Positions 40,552 to 64,000 of a DNA stretch of 64,000 nt are shown here, piece by piece. Numbering within the stretch: position 1 is the stretch's first letter; every line of letters starts with the position of its first letter. A model generated the notes under the pieces. It ran no database searches and was not told the DNA's origin. It worked only from the letters and a program-made list of their open reading frames with translations. Both the position numbers and the translations under genes were made by a program. The stretch comes from Acanthornis magna (taxonomy: Eukaryota; Chordata; Aves; Passeriformes; Acanthizidae): the NCBI GenBank assembly GCA_036785705.1, contig JAWUZG010000036.1, positions 16,983,501-17,047,500 on the forward strand, written 5' to 3'.

Positions 40552-40557
40552 TTTATA
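40552..40557 (-). promoter_or_regulatory. TATA box of BHMT
   Basis: The minus strand reads CTATAAAC inside otherwise very GC-rich DNA, with a GC box (GAGGCGGG type on the plus strand, about 40566-40575) immediately upstream on the BHMT side. A start about 30 bp downstream would fall near 40525 and give a 5' UTR of roughly 60 nt before the ATG at 40466. Confidence 0.7.
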
Positions 40558-40779
40558 GCCCGGGGAGGAGGCGGGACGCTGTGGGCAGCGCTGCGGGCGG
40601 CACCCCCGCCCGGCCCGGCCCCTGACCCTGCGGGGCGCCCTGGCTCGGCCGGGGCTGCCCCGCGCCCTCCCGCTGCCCCCGGCCGGCTGGCGGTCCGGAG
40701 CAGCCCGGTTGCCCCCCCGGCTTCTCCCTGTGCCAAGGGGCGGTCCGGCGCCCTCCTCCGGGAGGGCCGGGCTCGGCGG

Positions 40780-40803
40780 GACAGGGACGGGACGGGACGG
40801 GAG
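40780..40803. repeat. GGGAC tandem repeat upstream of DMGDH
   Basis: Four or more GGGA(C) units lie 53-76 bp upstream of the DMGDH start codon, giving four closely spaced G triplets on the coding strand. They would lie in the 5' UTR or core promoter of DMGDH. Confidence 0.85.
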
Positions 40804-40855
40804 GCGCGGAGAGCGGCGCGGAGCCAGCGCTCTCCATCCCTGCTGCGTGTGCGGG

Positions 40856-63930
<23,075 letters not shown>

Positions 63931-64000
63931 GTAAATAAAAGATCACTTATTTTTCTCCCCTGAAAAATTGTCATGATAGCAAGAGCCAGGCAATGTAAAT

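Overview
This window is nuclear DNA from a bird, most likely a passerine. It is AT-rich, with GT-AG introns, many CR1 LINE fragments (sense 3' ends finishing in ATTCTATGATT-type repeats and reverse-transcriptase remnants), and one element that looks like a tRNA-Ile-headed, CR1-tailed SINE of the TguSINE1 type. No prokaryotic features, CRISPR arrays or operons are present. The two real genes are a complete BHMT on the minus strand and the first nine coding exons of DMGDH on the plus strand, arranged head to head. Exon boundaries were read by hand from splice sites, reading phase and protein similarity recalled from the vertebrate families; no alignment was run.

Layout: 1-24087 is gene-poor sequence beyond the 3' end of BHMT. 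It holds a degraded, probable LTR-type repeat (about 1476-2575), a multi-frame coding-like remnant starting at a GC-rich ATG (about 3790-4367), CR1 tails near 9.3, 13.9 and 21.5 kb, and simple repeats. 24088-40466 is BHMT: eight coding exons on the minus strand, joining to a 405-codon reading frame with all phases matching. 40150-41240 is a CpG-rich island containing both first exons; the two start codons are 389 bp apart. 40856 to beyond the right edge is DMGDH: nine coding exons on the plus strand joining to 502 codons plus two bases, continuing outside the window.

The enzymes act one after the other. BHMT (cytosol) uses betaine to methylate homocysteine, giving methionine and dimethylglycine. 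DMGDH (mitochondrial matrix) oxidises dimethylglycine to sarcosine and passes the one-carbon unit to tetrahydrofolate. The sequence therefore shows producer and consumer of the same metabolite sharing one divergent promoter. The BHMT side has a clear TATA box and the DMGDH side has none, so transcription may be coordinated but not symmetric. Only one BHMT copy is present, directly opposite DMGDH, where human has BHMT2.

No previously undescribed system could be demonstrated. The best leads are the compact divergent promoter with G-rich tandem repeats, the coding-like remnant at about 3.8-4.4 kb, the SINE in DMGDH intron 1, and a few repeat-like blocks that I could not assign.
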